A stretch of DNA of 64,000 bases from Pseudoflavitalea rhizosphaerae (GCF_003991355.1 NZ_RCSU01000010.1:1-64000), one strand, 5' to 3'; counted from the first letter of the stretch, positions 1 through 8,456 are shown. Numbers and translations are program-made. Notes: a model not told the origin generated them from the sequence alone.

Positions 1-66
1 GAACACTGTGTCGCCGGAGGCGACGGAATAGAAGTAACTCGCCGGGAGGCGAGCTACTGGGCACAC
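1..66. repeat. REP/BIME-like palindromic repeat, copy A (cut by window edge)
   Basis: This is the right-hand part of a nested palindrome found in five other places in the window. It contains the inner arm GTCGCCGGAGGCGAC and the right outer arm with ACTCGCCGGGAGGCGAG, ending CTGGGCACAC. The left half would lie before position 1. It sits just past the stop of the surface-repeat gene. No coding is evident. Confidence 0.8.
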
Positions 67-74
67 GTCGAGTA

Positions 75-2126
75 TTAGAAAAAGTCGATACCAGCGCTGA
101 ATCCGAACCAGGCTTTCACCCTGTCGTCAAACTTGAAATGACTATCAGGCGCCATCTCCAGCTTGAATCCATCGTGTTTGATGGTCTGATCTGAATAATA
201 AATTGAAAAAGCCGGGCCGGCAAAAATGCTGATCAGTTTATTGATCTTGAAATGCGCGTTGATGTTCACGCGGTTCAGGAGATTGAGATGGTCCCAGTCG
301 CCCAGGTAAATATGTTGCGAAGTAAGTTCCGTATTCAACGCCCATTTTTTTGCAAGCGGCCATTCACGGCCGATACCATAACCGAAGCTCCAGGCTTTAT
401 CGAGTGTATCATTGCCATAACCTACACTCACACCTGCCAGCAGTATGCTGTACAATTTGCTGTTACCGGTTTTGAATGCGCCATTGAAAGGCAGCACATC
501 ATTGGTATATAAACTGAGCTTATGATATCCTTTGAAAATAATATTGATCAAACCGATACTGTAACCATCTGAAGTATCGGCAATATTCACGAGACCAACC
601 TGAACGCCGCGGAGTTTTTTGGTATAGTTCAGTAAAGCCGATATCTGCGCGCCGCGCATCTCTCCTCCGTTGATATTGCCCAATCCCGCGATCTGTGCAC
701 CATTCATATGTCTTCCATTCAGGTTAGCCAGACCGCTGATCTGTGCGCCTTCCAGGTCCTTCCAGTTGATATTTCCATTACCAGCGAGTTGAGCTCCCAG
801 GGTATTGCCCCGTGCAAAATTGATAGTGCCAGCGATCTGTGCACCAACAAAAGCATTACCCGCTACATTATAATTGCCACTGCCCTGCAGCCCCCGGAAT
901 TCCTTCCCGGCAAAATTGGCAATACCACTCAATTGCACGCCTTTGAAAGCGCCGCCAGTATGATTATAGATACCACCGATCTGCCAGCCGTTCACATTCC
1001 GCTTCACGAAGTTGCCGATACCGCCCACCTGCCAGCCATTTACGCTATCGAGTACAGTATTATGTATGCCCGCGATCTGCACTCCCGTGAAGCTTTTACC
1101 ATCCACATTGAGCAAACCGCCTATCTGCACAAAACGAACATCCTTCTTATTGATATTGAATAAACCGCCCAGTTCAAATCCATTCACTCCACCGGAATAA
1201 CCTCCCAGGATATTGAATGAAAAATTGTTGATCACCTGGCTGTTCATTTTTCCATTTGAACTGATGCCGGGCACCAGCGATACCTGGTAGGGCCGGACAG
1301 TAAAGAATTTGCTGAGGTTGATACTCTGGATCTGCTGCATGGTGCTTACCAGGAATTTCCCCATGGCGGTCTTCTCAACCATCACGGAATCGGTTTTCCG
1401 GTATGTGTAGAGCCAGTGTGTACTGTCCGGGCTGCGGACGGCGATCACGATGGAATCAGGCGCCTGGAAAGTATAAGGGCCGATAATAGTGGTCTGATCT
1501 GAGATCTCCACAGGCATGATGGTGATGGAAAGCTCCTGGTTGAATTTGGGACGAATGGTAACCGTGGTATCCTCATAGTATTGCTTACTAACGGTGATGC
1601 TCGCCTGTTTATAGCGGCTTTTCAGTTTCAGTTTGAAAAAACCTTCGGTATTGGTTTGCGCATAGGCCAGCTGGCTTTTTTCGAATACACTCGCATTCAC
1701 TACCCGGTCTCCGGTCTGGTCATCGAAGATATAGCCAGAAACATAGTACTGGTTATCTTCGCTTGCAGCCTGGGTGGTGATGAGCGGCACCTGGATGGGC
1801 CTGCGGCGGATGATGATATAGTTACCACTCTCCTTGAATTCGTATCCTTCATTGAAAAGCAGCCGGAGGATATAACCAACAGACCTGCTTTGCACATTGA
1901 GGGAAACCAGGCTGTCTTTACGAACGATATTGCTGTTATAGGAAAAATAGAAATTCGCTTTGTTGCTGAGGATCTCCAGTACATGGGCCAGTTGCTGGCG
2001 GTTCACCTCCAGCGTTACCGTCCGGTCCAACGGCGATTGTCCCTTACCCGTTTGATAAAGGAATAGGAATAATAAGGAGAGCAAAGCGCAAAGGCCCGTC
2101 TTTTTCACATTGGTTATTGTTCTCAT
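75..2126 (-). CDS. STN-domain surface-repeat protein (LA_2272-like repeats)
   Basis: This is a predicted exported outer-surface protein of 683 aa. Residues 10-30 form a signal peptide. Residues about 35-108 resemble an STN (secretin/TonB N-terminal) domain. Residues 128-200 look like a carboxypeptidase-regulatory-like beta-sandwich. From about 310 to 530 there are many short repeats with the pattern G-x-Q-x-x-G-x-x-N, like the LA_2272 family surface repeat, and the C-terminus looks like beta-strands of an outer-membrane domain. It lies 15 bp downstream of a FecR gene and two genes after an ECF sigma gene, so it is the probable output or sensor of that module. An STN domain normally serves a TonB receptor, yet no plug or barrel of SusC type is present. 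Its molecular role is unknown. Confidence 0.75.
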   Translation of the reverse strand: MRTITNVKKTGLCALLSLLFLFLYQTGKGQSPLDRTVTLEVNRQQLAHVLEILSNKANFYFSYNSNIVRKDSLVSLNVQSRSVGYILRLLFNEGYEFKESGNYIIIRRRPIQVPLITTQAASEDNQYYVSGYIFDDQTGDRVVNASVFEKSQLAYAQTNTEGFFKLKLKSRYKQASITVSKQYYEDTTVTIRPKFNQELSITIMPVEISDQTTIIGPYTFQAPDSIVIAVRSPDSTHWLYTYRKTDSVMVEKTAMGKFLVSTMQQIQSINLSKFFTVRPYQVSLVPGISSNGKMNSQVINNFSFNILGGYSGGVNGFELGGLFNINKKDVRFVQIGGLLNVDGKSFTGVQIAGIHNTVLDSVNGWQVGGIGNFVKRNVNGWQIGGIYNHTGGAFKGVQLSGIANFAGKEFRGLQGSGNYNVAGNAFVGAQIAGTINFARGNTLGAQLAGNGNINWKDLEGAQISGLANLNGRHMNGAQIAGLGNINGGEMRGAQISALLNYTKKLRGVQVGLVNIADTSDGYSIGLINIIFKGYHKLSLYTNDVLPFNGAFKTGNSKLYSILLAGVSVGYGNDTLDKAWSFGYGIGREWPLAKKWALNTELTSQHIYLGDWDHLNLLNRVNINAHFKINKLISIFAGPAFSIYYSDQTIKHDGFKLEMAPDSHFKFDDRVKAWFGFSAGIDFF

Positions 2127-2141
2127 GCTGCTGTACTAAGC

Positions 2142-3146
2142 CTATTTCAGTATGATGAAGGAATCCTTTTTTTCCACGGTGATATCATATAATGGATAGG
2201 ATGTATCTACGATCATGTCGAGTAACTCCTGCAATGACATATCGTAATAAGTTCCGGTGAACATAATATTCCTGAATTCAGGATTTTCGATCAGAATATT
2301 TACATGGTAGGATTCATTCATTGCCTGTACCAGCTTCCAGAGCGGTGTATCATCACAAACAAATTCGCGTGTCCGGTAGAATTTATAGAATTGGTCTGTA
2401 ACGGGCTCCTTCACCAGTACTGTATCGCCGGTTTCGACCTCCAGTTTTTCTTTCTGTTTCAGTTGAATGGACCTGGTAGCGTATTCCACTTTCACCAATC
2501 CGCTTTCAACCACTACCTCAGTTTTACCGTTGTTGCTTTTTACATTGAATGAAGTTCCCAGTACCGTGATGGTTACATCATTGATGGTAACGATGAAGGG
2601 TTTCTTAATATCTGCTTTCACCTGGAAGAAGGCTTCGCCTTTCAATTTCACGGTTCTGTCTTTTCCTTTGAATGCATCTGTATAGGAGATAGTGGAGTTC
2701 TTATTGAGGGTAACCACTGATCCATCGGGCAGGGTTTCGGCTTTTGATTGCGATTTTGCAGACAGCACAACCTGTTTGCCAGACTTAAAGGGCACCAGTA
2801 TGAAAAAGAGCAGGGCGGCCACTCCCACCAGCATAATAACGGCGGCGGCTATGCGCGTATCATACCATTTTGTGCGTGCCGGTTCCACCAGGGTCATTTC
2901 GGGAGTACTTTCCTCACGGCTGATGCGTTGCTGGAACCGTTTCCAGGCATCGTTCTCGTTCACGGAACTTTTGGCGGCCAGCTCCTGACTTTCATCCCAG
3001 ATGAATTTGAACTGCTCATAATAACGCAGATTGTCCGGGCTGGCACCGATCCAATGTTCCACCTCTTCCCGCTCACCGGCAGACGCCTCACCCAGCAGGT
3101 ATTTCACCAGCAGGTCATCACTTATATTGTAAAATTCGGCATTCAA
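2142..3146 (-). CDS. FecR-family anti-sigma factor
   Basis: This is a transmembrane anti-sigma factor that should hold the ECF sigma factor encoded just upstream. The first ~90 residues are cytoplasmic and carry the sigma-binding segment (LVKYLLGEASAGEREEVEHW). One membrane helix lies near residues 98-120. The periplasmic FecR domain follows (LPDGSVVTLNKNSTISY, GEAFFQVKAD, VLGTSFNVKS). A C-terminal domain of the DUF4974 type ends the protein near residues 250-334. The 334 aa length is normal for Bacteroidota FecR proteins. The gene lies 12 bp after the sigma gene and 15 bp before the STN surface protein, indicating one operon. Confidence 0.93.
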   Translation of the reverse strand: MNAEFYNISDDLLVKYLLGEASAGEREEVEHWIGASPDNLRYYEQFKFIWDESQELAAKSSVNENDAWKRFQQRISREESTPEMTLVEPARTKWYDTRIAAAVIMLVGVAALLFFILVPFKSGKQVVLSAKSQSKAETLPDGSVVTLNKNSTISYTDAFKGKDRTVKLKGEAFFQVKADIKKPFIVTINDVTITVLGTSFNVKSNNGKTEVVVESGLVKVEYATRSIQLKQKEKLEVETGDTVLVKEPVTDQFYKFYRTREFVCDDTPLWKLVQAMNESYHVNILIENPEFRNIMFTGTYYDMSLQELLDMIVDTSYPLYDITVEKKDSFIILK

Positions 3147-3158
3147 TCAGTTTTCGTT

Positions 3159-3719
3159 TTAGAGGTTGGTCAGGATTATCAATAACAGTGGCAGGAAGTC
3201 GACCAATTTGCTTCGCAGCAATTTGAGCGCCTTCCCCATCTGGTTTTCTACGGTTTTGACAGAGATTCCCAGGCGGTTGGCGATCTCCTGGTATTTGAGT
3301 TCTTCAAAACGGCTCATCTGAAAAATGGTACGGCATTGTTCCGGCAGCTCGCTCATAGCTTTCCGCAACTTTTGTTCAAGATCGCTCAACAATACTTTTT
3401 TTGAAGCAGAATCAGACTGTTCTTTCATTTGATAAGTGGCATGCGCCTGGTAGGCCAATCTTACTTTCTGATGTTTGATGTGATTCAGGCTTTCGTTGTA
3501 AACGGCCCTGTACAGATAAGCGGTGAGCGAAGTTTCGATATCGAGATGTCCTTTCTTTTCCCAAATCTTGCAAAATACATTCTGGACCATCTCTTCAGCA
3601 ACCATATCATCTTTGACTATCGTATATGCATAGGAGTGAAGGCTTTTAAAATGACTTTTAAAAACATTCTCAAATGCTGTGCCCAGCAAGTGTGTTCTCC
3701 CTGCTTCCGATACTGCCAT
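3159..3719 (-). CDS. ECF RNA polymerase sigma factor (sigma-70 family)
   Basis: This is an extracytoplasmic-function sigma factor of 186 aa. Region 2 is visible early (AYTIVKDDMVAEEMVQNVF, then the IWEKKG and YLYRAVYNESLNHIK segments). Region 4 follows with its helix-turn-helix (LPEQCRTIFQMSRFEELKYQEIANRLGISVKTVENQM, described here as one motif of about 37 residues). I chose the ATG at 3719 (MAVSEAGRTH). A longer reading to 3830 adds 37 residues unlike any sigma N-terminus. The C-terminus is hydrophobic (LVDFLPLLLIILTNL), which is common in Bacteroidetes ECF factors. It is followed by its FecR partner. Confidence 0.9.
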   Translation of the reverse strand: MAVSEAGRTHLLGTAFENVFKSHFKSLHSYAYTIVKDDMVAEEMVQNVFCKIWEKKGHLDIETSLTAYLYRAVYNESLNHIKHQKVRLAYQAHATYQMKEQSDSASKKVLLSDLEQKLRKAMSELPEQCRTIFQMSRFEELKYQEIANRLGISVKTVENQMGKALKLLRSKLVDFLPLLLIILTNL

Positions 3720-3854
3720 TCGTAGATTTTGAAATCTGGCGCCAAAGATAACAGCTTCGCCCAATTGACCTTTATTAATATGACAACCGGGAAATGGCTT
3801 ACCCCTATGGCAGAATGCAGGTTTGATCAAATAAATAGCGGCACAACATTGAAC

Positions 3855-4430
3855 TTATTGTGATTCAACCGTTTGAATTTTTCGTTTTACGTAGCCCAGG
3901 TATTTGTCGCGCGCCTGGATAGCGGCAAACAGGCCATCGTGGGAAGAGTTGTTGTGAAAGGAGATGGTGCCGTGATGACTTCTGTAAGCAACAGGCACAG
4001 AGGGGTCTTGCGGATGGACTGTCCGGACAAAATATACTTCGTCCATTTCGGTTCTTCCAGTTTTATAATAATGATAGAATTGTTCGTTCTCTTCGAGGAA
4101 TTTTTCGGCGTGGCGCAGTTCTTTTCTCCAGAAATTATTGATCTCCTGCACATCGCTGCCTGATTCCGGGTGGAATAACGCAGCCTTGTACACCAGTGCA
4201 AAATATTCCAGCATTCCGGTAAAGGCGGGCTTCACTGTTTTAAAGAACCAGATCTCATCATTGACGTTGCGGAACTGTCGATGGTCAAGCAGTTGCAGCA
4301 AGGCATTCCAGTTACGTTCGCATGTTTGAAAGCAGCATTCGATCTGTTCTTTCTCAGTGGCAAACCGTTTACCGCAGACTTCCATCTCAACCAGCATTTT
4401 TTCATACAGTTGACGATATTGTTCTTTCAT
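3855..4430 (-). CDS. RteC-domain protein
   Basis: This 191-aa soluble protein resembles the RteC family, named from the tetracycline-regulated excision operon of Bacteroides conjugative elements. The typical segment DEIWFFKTVKPAFTGMLEYF is at about residues 58-77, and the DEVYFVRTVHP and ISFHNNSSHDGLFAAIQA segments follow. There are no membrane helices or signal peptide. It lies alone on the minus strand, about 230 bp downstream of a SAM riboswitch and terminator, so it is the first gene that riboswitch could control. No mobilisation genes are nearby, so a role in element transfer is not supported here. It could equally be a chromosomal regulator of unknown target. Confidence 0.75.
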   Translation of the reverse strand: MKEQYRQLYEKMLVEMEVCGKRFATEKEQIECCFQTCERNWNALLQLLDHRQFRNVNDEIWFFKTVKPAFTGMLEYFALVYKAALFHPESGSDVQEINNFWRKELRHAEKFLEENEQFYHYYKTGRTEMDEVYFVRTVHPQDPSVPVAYRSHHGTISFHNNSSHDGLFAAIQARDKYLGYVKRKIQTVESQ

Positions 4431-4663
4431 AGCTCAGACAGTTAAAAGCAAAATACTTGCCCCTTGTTTCGCTTTGAAACATCGTATTACCCTGACCAAA
4501 GTGTAATAACTGTTACAACTGTCCCTACGTGAATGCGGCTCTAAAAAAAAGCAGGGAAAGTAAAAACAATCCCTGGTTAGACCAAACGGTCACATGAGAA
4601 AATCTACTATTAAACAAACGTACATGTAAGCGCCCGGTACTGGGTTTCAGAGGAGGCGCAAAC
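4431..4663 (-). other. Leader between SAM riboswitch terminator and RteC gene
   Basis: This stretch separates the riboswitch terminator from the RteC start. On the minus strand it holds only a possible 11-codon ORF starting ATGTACGTTTGTTTAATAG and a poly-T-containing tract. I see no further gene, no methionine enzyme remnant and no convincing second promoter. Confidence 0.4.
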
Positions 4664-4697
4664 AAAAAAGCTCATCCGATTTTAGTCAGACGAGCTT
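4664..4697 (-). terminator. Rho-independent terminator of the SAM riboswitch
   Basis: Read on the minus strand, an 11-bp stem AGCTCGTCTGA / TCGGATGAGCT with two G-U pairs is followed at once by six T. It lies about 55 nt beyond the riboswitch P1 stem, as expected for the expression platform of a transcription-terminating SAM switch. It would also stop read-through from ilvA. Confidence 0.85.
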
Positions 4698-4751
4698 CAA
4701 TTATATAGGAATGCCCATACAGGCATATTCACCATTCAAAGCTATACTCTG

Positions 4752-4894
4752 ACTTATCTCTCCCCCATCATGGCAGGGGGTAGGAATTGGCACCTTTTCC
4801 AACAGTTATACAAACGACGATGCACTATGTCTGCTCTGTTGGAAGGTTGTCAAGGCGTCATCGGGCCCGTTTCCCTCTGCCTTTCTTGATAAGT
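4752..4894 (-). promoter_or_regulatory. SAM-I (S-box) riboswitch aptamer
   Basis: The minus strand shows the SAM-I core. P1 is ACTTATC (4888-4894) paired with GATAAGT (4752-4758). After it come ATCAAGAAAGGCAGAGGGA, the kink-turn/P2 segment GGGCCCGATGA, the joining segment GACAACC, a P3 stem with TTCCAACAG / CTGTTGGAA, the strongly conserved AAGGTGCCAATTCC, and a P4 hairpin with ACCCCC / GGGGG. This family binds S-adenosylmethionine and usually switches off methionine or cysteine genes. Here the upstream neighbour is the end of ilvA and the only downstream gene on the strand is the RteC-like ORF. Confidence 0.93.
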
Positions 4895-4911
4895 TATTCC
4901 TTAGAACCCGG

Positions 4912-4919
4912 CAAATATA
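4912..4919 (-). promoter_or_regulatory. Candidate -7 promoter box for the riboswitch transcript
   Basis: The minus strand reads TATATTTG, a full match to the Bacteroidetes -7 consensus TAnnTTTG. It lies about 18 nt before the P1 stem and after the ilvA stop, so the riboswitch can be its own transcription unit. No clear -33 TTG at the usual distance was seen. Confidence 0.5.
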
Positions 4920-5008
4920 TACATCAATCTCTTTGATTCATATACTTCCCGAATATTTTTTTATTGTGTTACCACAACACTAAATCCTGCCTTTATCCAG
5001 AGAACCTG

Positions 5009-6265
5009 TTACACCAGATATCCGAAGAGCGTATCGTCTTTGTTCAGCTCGGTGTAATTGATCTGGTATTGCTGCATATTCTTCAGCAATGCATCGTAAT
5101 CTTCCCGCTTTCTCAATTCTATTCCTACCAACGCGGGCCCGGTTTCCTTATTGTGTTTTTGATAATATTCAAACCTGGTGATATCGTCTTCCGGCCCCAA
5201 TACATGGTTCACAAATTCTTTCAGCGCTCCGGGTCTTTGCGCAAACCTTACCAGGAAATAGTGCTTCAGCCCTTCGTACTGAAGGCTACGCTCCTTGATC
5301 TCCTGCATGCGATCGATATCATTGTTGCTGCCGCTCACCACACAGACCACGGTCTTTCCTTTGATCTGTGCAGCATAGTCGTCCAGCGCAGCGATGCTGA
5401 GCGCTCCTGCGGGCTCTACCACAATCGCGTCTTCGTTATAGAGTTTGAGGATGGTGGAACAAACTTTTCCCTCGGGGACCAGGTGCATTTCAGTAAGCAC
5501 TTCGCGGCACAATTCGAAGGTGATCTCTCCTACTCTCTTTACTGCAGCACCGTCTACAAATCTTTCGATATTATCCAGCGTCACGGGATGACCTGCTTCC
5601 AGCGCCTGTTTCATGCTGGGAGCGCCTTCCGGCTCCAGGCCAATGATCTTTGTTTTGGGTGAATATGTTTTGAAATAAGCACCAACACCGGCACTGAGTC
5701 CGCCGCCACCAACAGGCACGAAGAGATAATCCACTTCGCTCTGGTCTTCCAGTATTTCGAGCCCTACAGTTCCCTGTCCTTCAATGATACGCAGATCATC
5801 GAATGGAGGAATGAAAGTCATACCATTGGCTTCAGTGTAAGCGCGTGCTGCTGCAGCGCAATCGTCGAAGGTATCTCCAACGAGCCTGATCTCGATATTA
5901 TCTTCCCCAAACATCTTGGTTTGAGAAACCTTTTGATTGGGCGTAATGATGGGCATGAATACCACGCCTTTCACGTTGAGTCTTTTGCAGGAGAATGCAA
6001 ATCCCTGCGCATGGTTGCCGGCGCTTGCACATACAACACCTTTGGACATTTCCTCCGGTGCAAGACTGCTCATCATATTGTAGGCGCCGCGTAGTTTGTA
6101 GGAGCGCACCACCTGCAGGTCCTCGCGTTTGAGGTATACCTGGGCATCGTACTTACGGCTTAGATTATGCGAATACTGAAGGGGCGTTCTGTTCACCACT
6201 TTGCGCAGGCGCATGGCTGCTTTGTGGAATTCGAGGCCTGTCATCAGGTTGGTAGTAGTGCTCAT
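5009..6265 (-). CDS. ilvA: Threonine ammonia-lyase, biosynthetic
   Basis: This PLP enzyme deaminates threonine to 2-oxobutanoate, the first step toward isoleucine. The 418-aa protein shows the fold-type II PLP segment with the lysine in VRSYKLRGAYNMM, SAGNHAQGFA for phosphate and substrate binding, and the glycine loop PVGGGGLSAG. A C-terminal ACT-like part (about residues 325-418; LKHYFLVRFAQRPGALKEF) is the site of feedback control in this family. I start it at ATG 6265 (MSTTTNLMTG). The open frame continues upstream to 6532, but that part is a translated palindromic repeat. It is the last gene of the ilv block, separated from ilvC by repeat copy B. Confidence 0.95.
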   Translation of the reverse strand: MSTTTNLMTGLEFHKAAMRLRKVVNRTPLQYSHNLSRKYDAQVYLKREDLQVVRSYKLRGAYNMMSSLAPEEMSKGVVCASAGNHAQGFAFSCKRLNVKGVVFMPIITPNQKVSQTKMFGEDNIEIRLVGDTFDDCAAAARAYTEANGMTFIPPFDDLRIIEGQGTVGLEILEDQSEVDYLFVPVGGGGLSAGVGAYFKTYSPKTKIIGLEPEGAPSMKQALEAGHPVTLDNIERFVDGAAVKRVGEITFELCREVLTEMHLVPEGKVCSTILKLYNEDAIVVEPAGALSIAALDDYAAQIKGKTVVCVVSGSNNDIDRMQEIKERSLQYEGLKHYFLVRFAQRPGALKEFVNHVLGPEDDITRFEYYQKHNKETGPALVGIELRKREDYDALLKNMQQYQINYTELNKDDTLFGYLV

Positions 6266-6306
6266 GTTTTGTTGCAGGTTCAGGCGCCTGTCCGCCATTT
6301 TTTGGT

Positions 6307-6415
6307 GCAGTCGCTCGCGTCCCCGCGAGTGACGATTATTGGCTCGCCTCTGGCGAGCACAGTGTTCGCCAGAGGCGAACAAATATGAGTCACTCGCGGG
6401 GACGCGAGCGACTGC
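6307..6415. repeat. REP/BIME-like palindromic repeat, copy B
   Basis: Outer arms at 6307-6333 and 6389-6415 are exact inverted complements, beginning GCAGTCGCTCGCG. They enclose an inner pair, GGCTCGCCTCTGGCGAGC and GTTCGCCAGAGGCGAAC. The sequence differs from copies C, E and F at stem positions (CGCGTCCCCGCG in place of CGCCTCCGGCG), yet pairing is kept. It lies between ilvC and ilvA inside the operon. Confidence 0.9.
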
Positions 6416-6549
6416 TCTCCGATAAAACATCTTTCTTCGCAGGGGCGGGGCGGACAACTGCCGTGAACAGTTCCGTTGGTCCGGGGTCTGAAGCCCCCCG
6501 TTCCCCGGGCTGGCCACAGGCAGCCGCCGCATAACCCTTGCAAAAAATC

Positions 6550-7629
6550 TTAATTGGCCGCAACTGCTTTTGCAGGTTGCGCCGCCTGGTTTTCAGGACG
6601 CAGGCTGCGTACTGTTTTACCAGCTTGCCACAGTTCGCTTTCGCGCAGTTCTTTCAATTCCAGTTCCAGCTTCTCACGATAGTCTGGCTGGCTGTTGCTG
6701 CTGATGGAACGGGCTGCTTCCTTACCGGCTGCCACACTCTCATACAGTTCAGTGAATACAGGCAGTGTAGCGTCGCGGAATTTCTTCCACCAGTCCAGTG
6801 CACCGCGCTGTGCAGTGGTAGAACAGTTGGCATACATCCAGTCCATTCCGTTCTCAGCCACCAGTGGCATCAGGGATTGCGTCAGCTCTTCAACAGTTTC
6901 GTTGAATGCTTCAGAAGGCGTGTGACCTTTCTTGCGCAGTACTTCGTACTGTGCAGCAAAGATGCCCTGGATAGCGCCCATCAGGGTACCGCGCTCACCA
7001 GTGAGATCGGAGTAAACTTCTTTCCTGAAATCAGTTTCAAACAGGTAACCGCTACCGATAGCGATACCCAGCGCCACCACTCTTTCAAATGCGCGGCCGG
7101 TTGCATCCTGGAAGATAGCGTAGGAGCTGTTAAGACCACGGCCCTGCAGGAACATCCTGCGGAGTGAGGTACCGGAGCCTTTAGGCGCTACGAGGAATAC
7201 ATCCACATCGGCAGGAGGAACGATACCGGTCTGATCGTTATAAGTGATCCCGAAGCCATGAGAGAAATACAGGGCTTTTCCGGGTGTCAGGTATTTCTTT
7301 ACTGTAGGCCACATGGCAATCTGGGCAGCATCGCTGAGCAGATAGCAGATCACGGTTCCGCGTTGCAGCGCTTCTTCGATCTCGAAGAGGGTTTCACCGG
7401 GAACAAAACCATCACGAACGGCTTTATCCCAGCTTTTGGAATTTTTACGCTGGCCAACGATCACATTCACACCATTGTCTTTTTGATTGAGGGCCTGTCC
7501 GGGACCTTGCACACCGTAACCGATCACGGCCACTACTTCATCCTTTAAAATTGACTGCGCTTTGGCCAGGGGAAATTCTTCGCGGGTTACTACATTTTCT
7601 TCAACACCGCCGAAATTGAGTTTTGCCAT
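6550..7629 (-). CDS. ilvC: Ketol-acid reductoisomerase
   Basis: This NAD(P)H-dependent enzyme converts 2-acetolactate or 2-aceto-2-hydroxybutanoate to the dihydroxy acids of the valine and isoleucine pathways. The Rossmann motif VAVIGYGVQGPGQALNQK is at about residues 33-50. The knotted helical domain follows, with DLTGERGTLMGAIQG and NETVEELTQSLMPLV holding the acidic metal ligands. The 359-aa length fits the Bacteroidetes form. The last ~20 residues are an Ala/Gln-rich tail of no known role. It lies 50 bp after ilvN and before repeat copy B. Confidence 0.95.
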   Translation of the reverse strand: MAKLNFGGVEENVVTREEFPLAKAQSILKDEVVAVIGYGVQGPGQALNQKDNGVNVIVGQRKNSKSWDKAVRDGFVPGETLFEIEEALQRGTVICYLLSDAAQIAMWPTVKKYLTPGKALYFSHGFGITYNDQTGIVPPADVDVFLVAPKGSGTSLRRMFLQGRGLNSSYAIFQDATGRAFERVVALGIAIGSGYLFETDFRKEVYSDLTGERGTLMGAIQGIFAAQYEVLRKKGHTPSEAFNETVEELTQSLMPLVAENGMDWMYANCSTTAQRGALDWWKKFRDATLPVFTELYESVAAGKEAARSISSNSQPDYREKLELELKELRESELWQAGKTVRSLRPENQAAQPAKAVAAN

Positions 7630-7679
7630 TGTCGTAATTGTTTATGGTTGTTAGAAAGCTAGGTTGCTTGTTATGAAAT

Positions 7680-8273
7680 TTACATTGTGAATACTTCGTC
7701 GTTGCGATTGAGGTACTCGTTCTCCACCACTTCTTCGCTGGGAACGGTCTCTTCAAACTCTTTCAGCTTTTCGTGGAAGCCGCTGCTGGCCTTGATAATA
7801 GCCACGCGTGCACTCCTGACGAACTCGATGAGCCCATAAGGCTCCAGCACGCTGATGAGCTTATCGGTTTCTTCGCGGTGACCGGTGGTCTCAAACACAG
7901 TATAATCTTTGCGGATCACTACGGCACGTGCGCCGTACTCGCGGAGCAGTCTTTCCACTTTTACTTTTTCCGCGATCTCATCAGTAGGAACCTTGTACAT
8001 GGCCAGTTCCTGCCAAACGATCTCGTCGCCGGAATTGTAGTAGGCGCGCAATACTTCCACCTGTTTTTCGATCTGGCGCACCAGTTTCTTCACCACTTCT
8101 TCGGATTCATTGATCACGATAGTGAACCGGTGAATGCCGTCCACTTCACTGGGTGAAGTATTGAGGCTCTCAACATTTATTTTCCTGCGACTAAACATGA
8201 TGGCTATGCGATTAAGCAGGCCGATCTGGTTTTCGGTATATACTGTTACTGTGAATTCCTGTTTGCTTGACAT
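7680..8273 (-). CDS. ilvN: Acetolactate synthase small (regulatory) subunit
   Basis: This is the regulatory partner of IlvB. It stimulates catalysis and confers valine feedback inhibition in characterised systems. The N-terminal ACT domain is clear (EFTVTVYTENQIGLLNRIAI, with the FSRRKINVESLNTSPS segment), followed by a C-terminal regulatory domain from about residue 90. The 197-aa length is normal to slightly long; the C-terminus (VPSEEVVENEYLNRNDEVF) is an acidic extension. It sits between ilvB and ilvC, separated from ilvB by repeat copy C. Confidence 0.93.
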   Translation of the reverse strand: MSSKQEFTVTVYTENQIGLLNRIAIMFSRRKINVESLNTSPSEVDGIHRFTIVINESEEVVKKLVRQIEKQVEVLRAYYNSGDEIVWQELAMYKVPTDEIAEKVKVERLLREYGARAVVIRKDYTVFETTGHREETDKLISVLEPYGLIEFVRSARVAIIKASSGFHEKLKEFEETVPSEEVVENEYLNRNDEVFTM

Positions 8274-8298
8274 ACGTAAAGTTTTGAATGTTCGGCGG

Positions 8299-8412
8299 GT
8301 GCCCAGTCGCTCGCCTCCGGCGAGTGACTTTTATTTAGTCGCCTCCGGCGACGCAGTGTTCGCCGGAGGCGAACAATTAGAAGTCACTCGCCGGAGGCGA
8401 GCGACTGGGCAC
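8299..8412. repeat. REP/BIME-like palindromic repeat, copy C
   Basis: The outer arms start GTGCCCAGTCGCTCGCC and end GGCGAGCGACTGGGCAC, an inverted repeat of about 30 bp. The inner arms are GTCGCCTCCGGCGAC and GTTCGCCGGAGGCGAAC. The element fills the ilvB-ilvN spacer. Two short tandem copies of a 16-bp unit (cagtcacaccctgtta) follow at 8426-8458, next to the ilvB stop. Confidence 0.92.
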
Positions 8413-8456
8413 ACCCTATATTTTCAGTCACACCCTGTTATTTCAGTCACACCCTG

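Noticed and set aside
4752-4894. T-box or cobalamin riboswitch
   Set aside because: No T-box bulge or B12-box was found; the P1, GGGCCCGATGA and AAGGTGCCAATTCC elements are those of SAM-I.
6266-6532. N-terminal extension of IlvA of 89 residues
   Set aside because: It is a translation of palindromic repeat copy B and the spacer; the family N-terminus is reached at ATG 6265.
8299-8412. CRISPR-type array from the evenly repeated CGCCGGAGGCG motif
   Set aside because: The units are arms of one palindrome, not direct repeats with unique spacers, and no cas gene is present.
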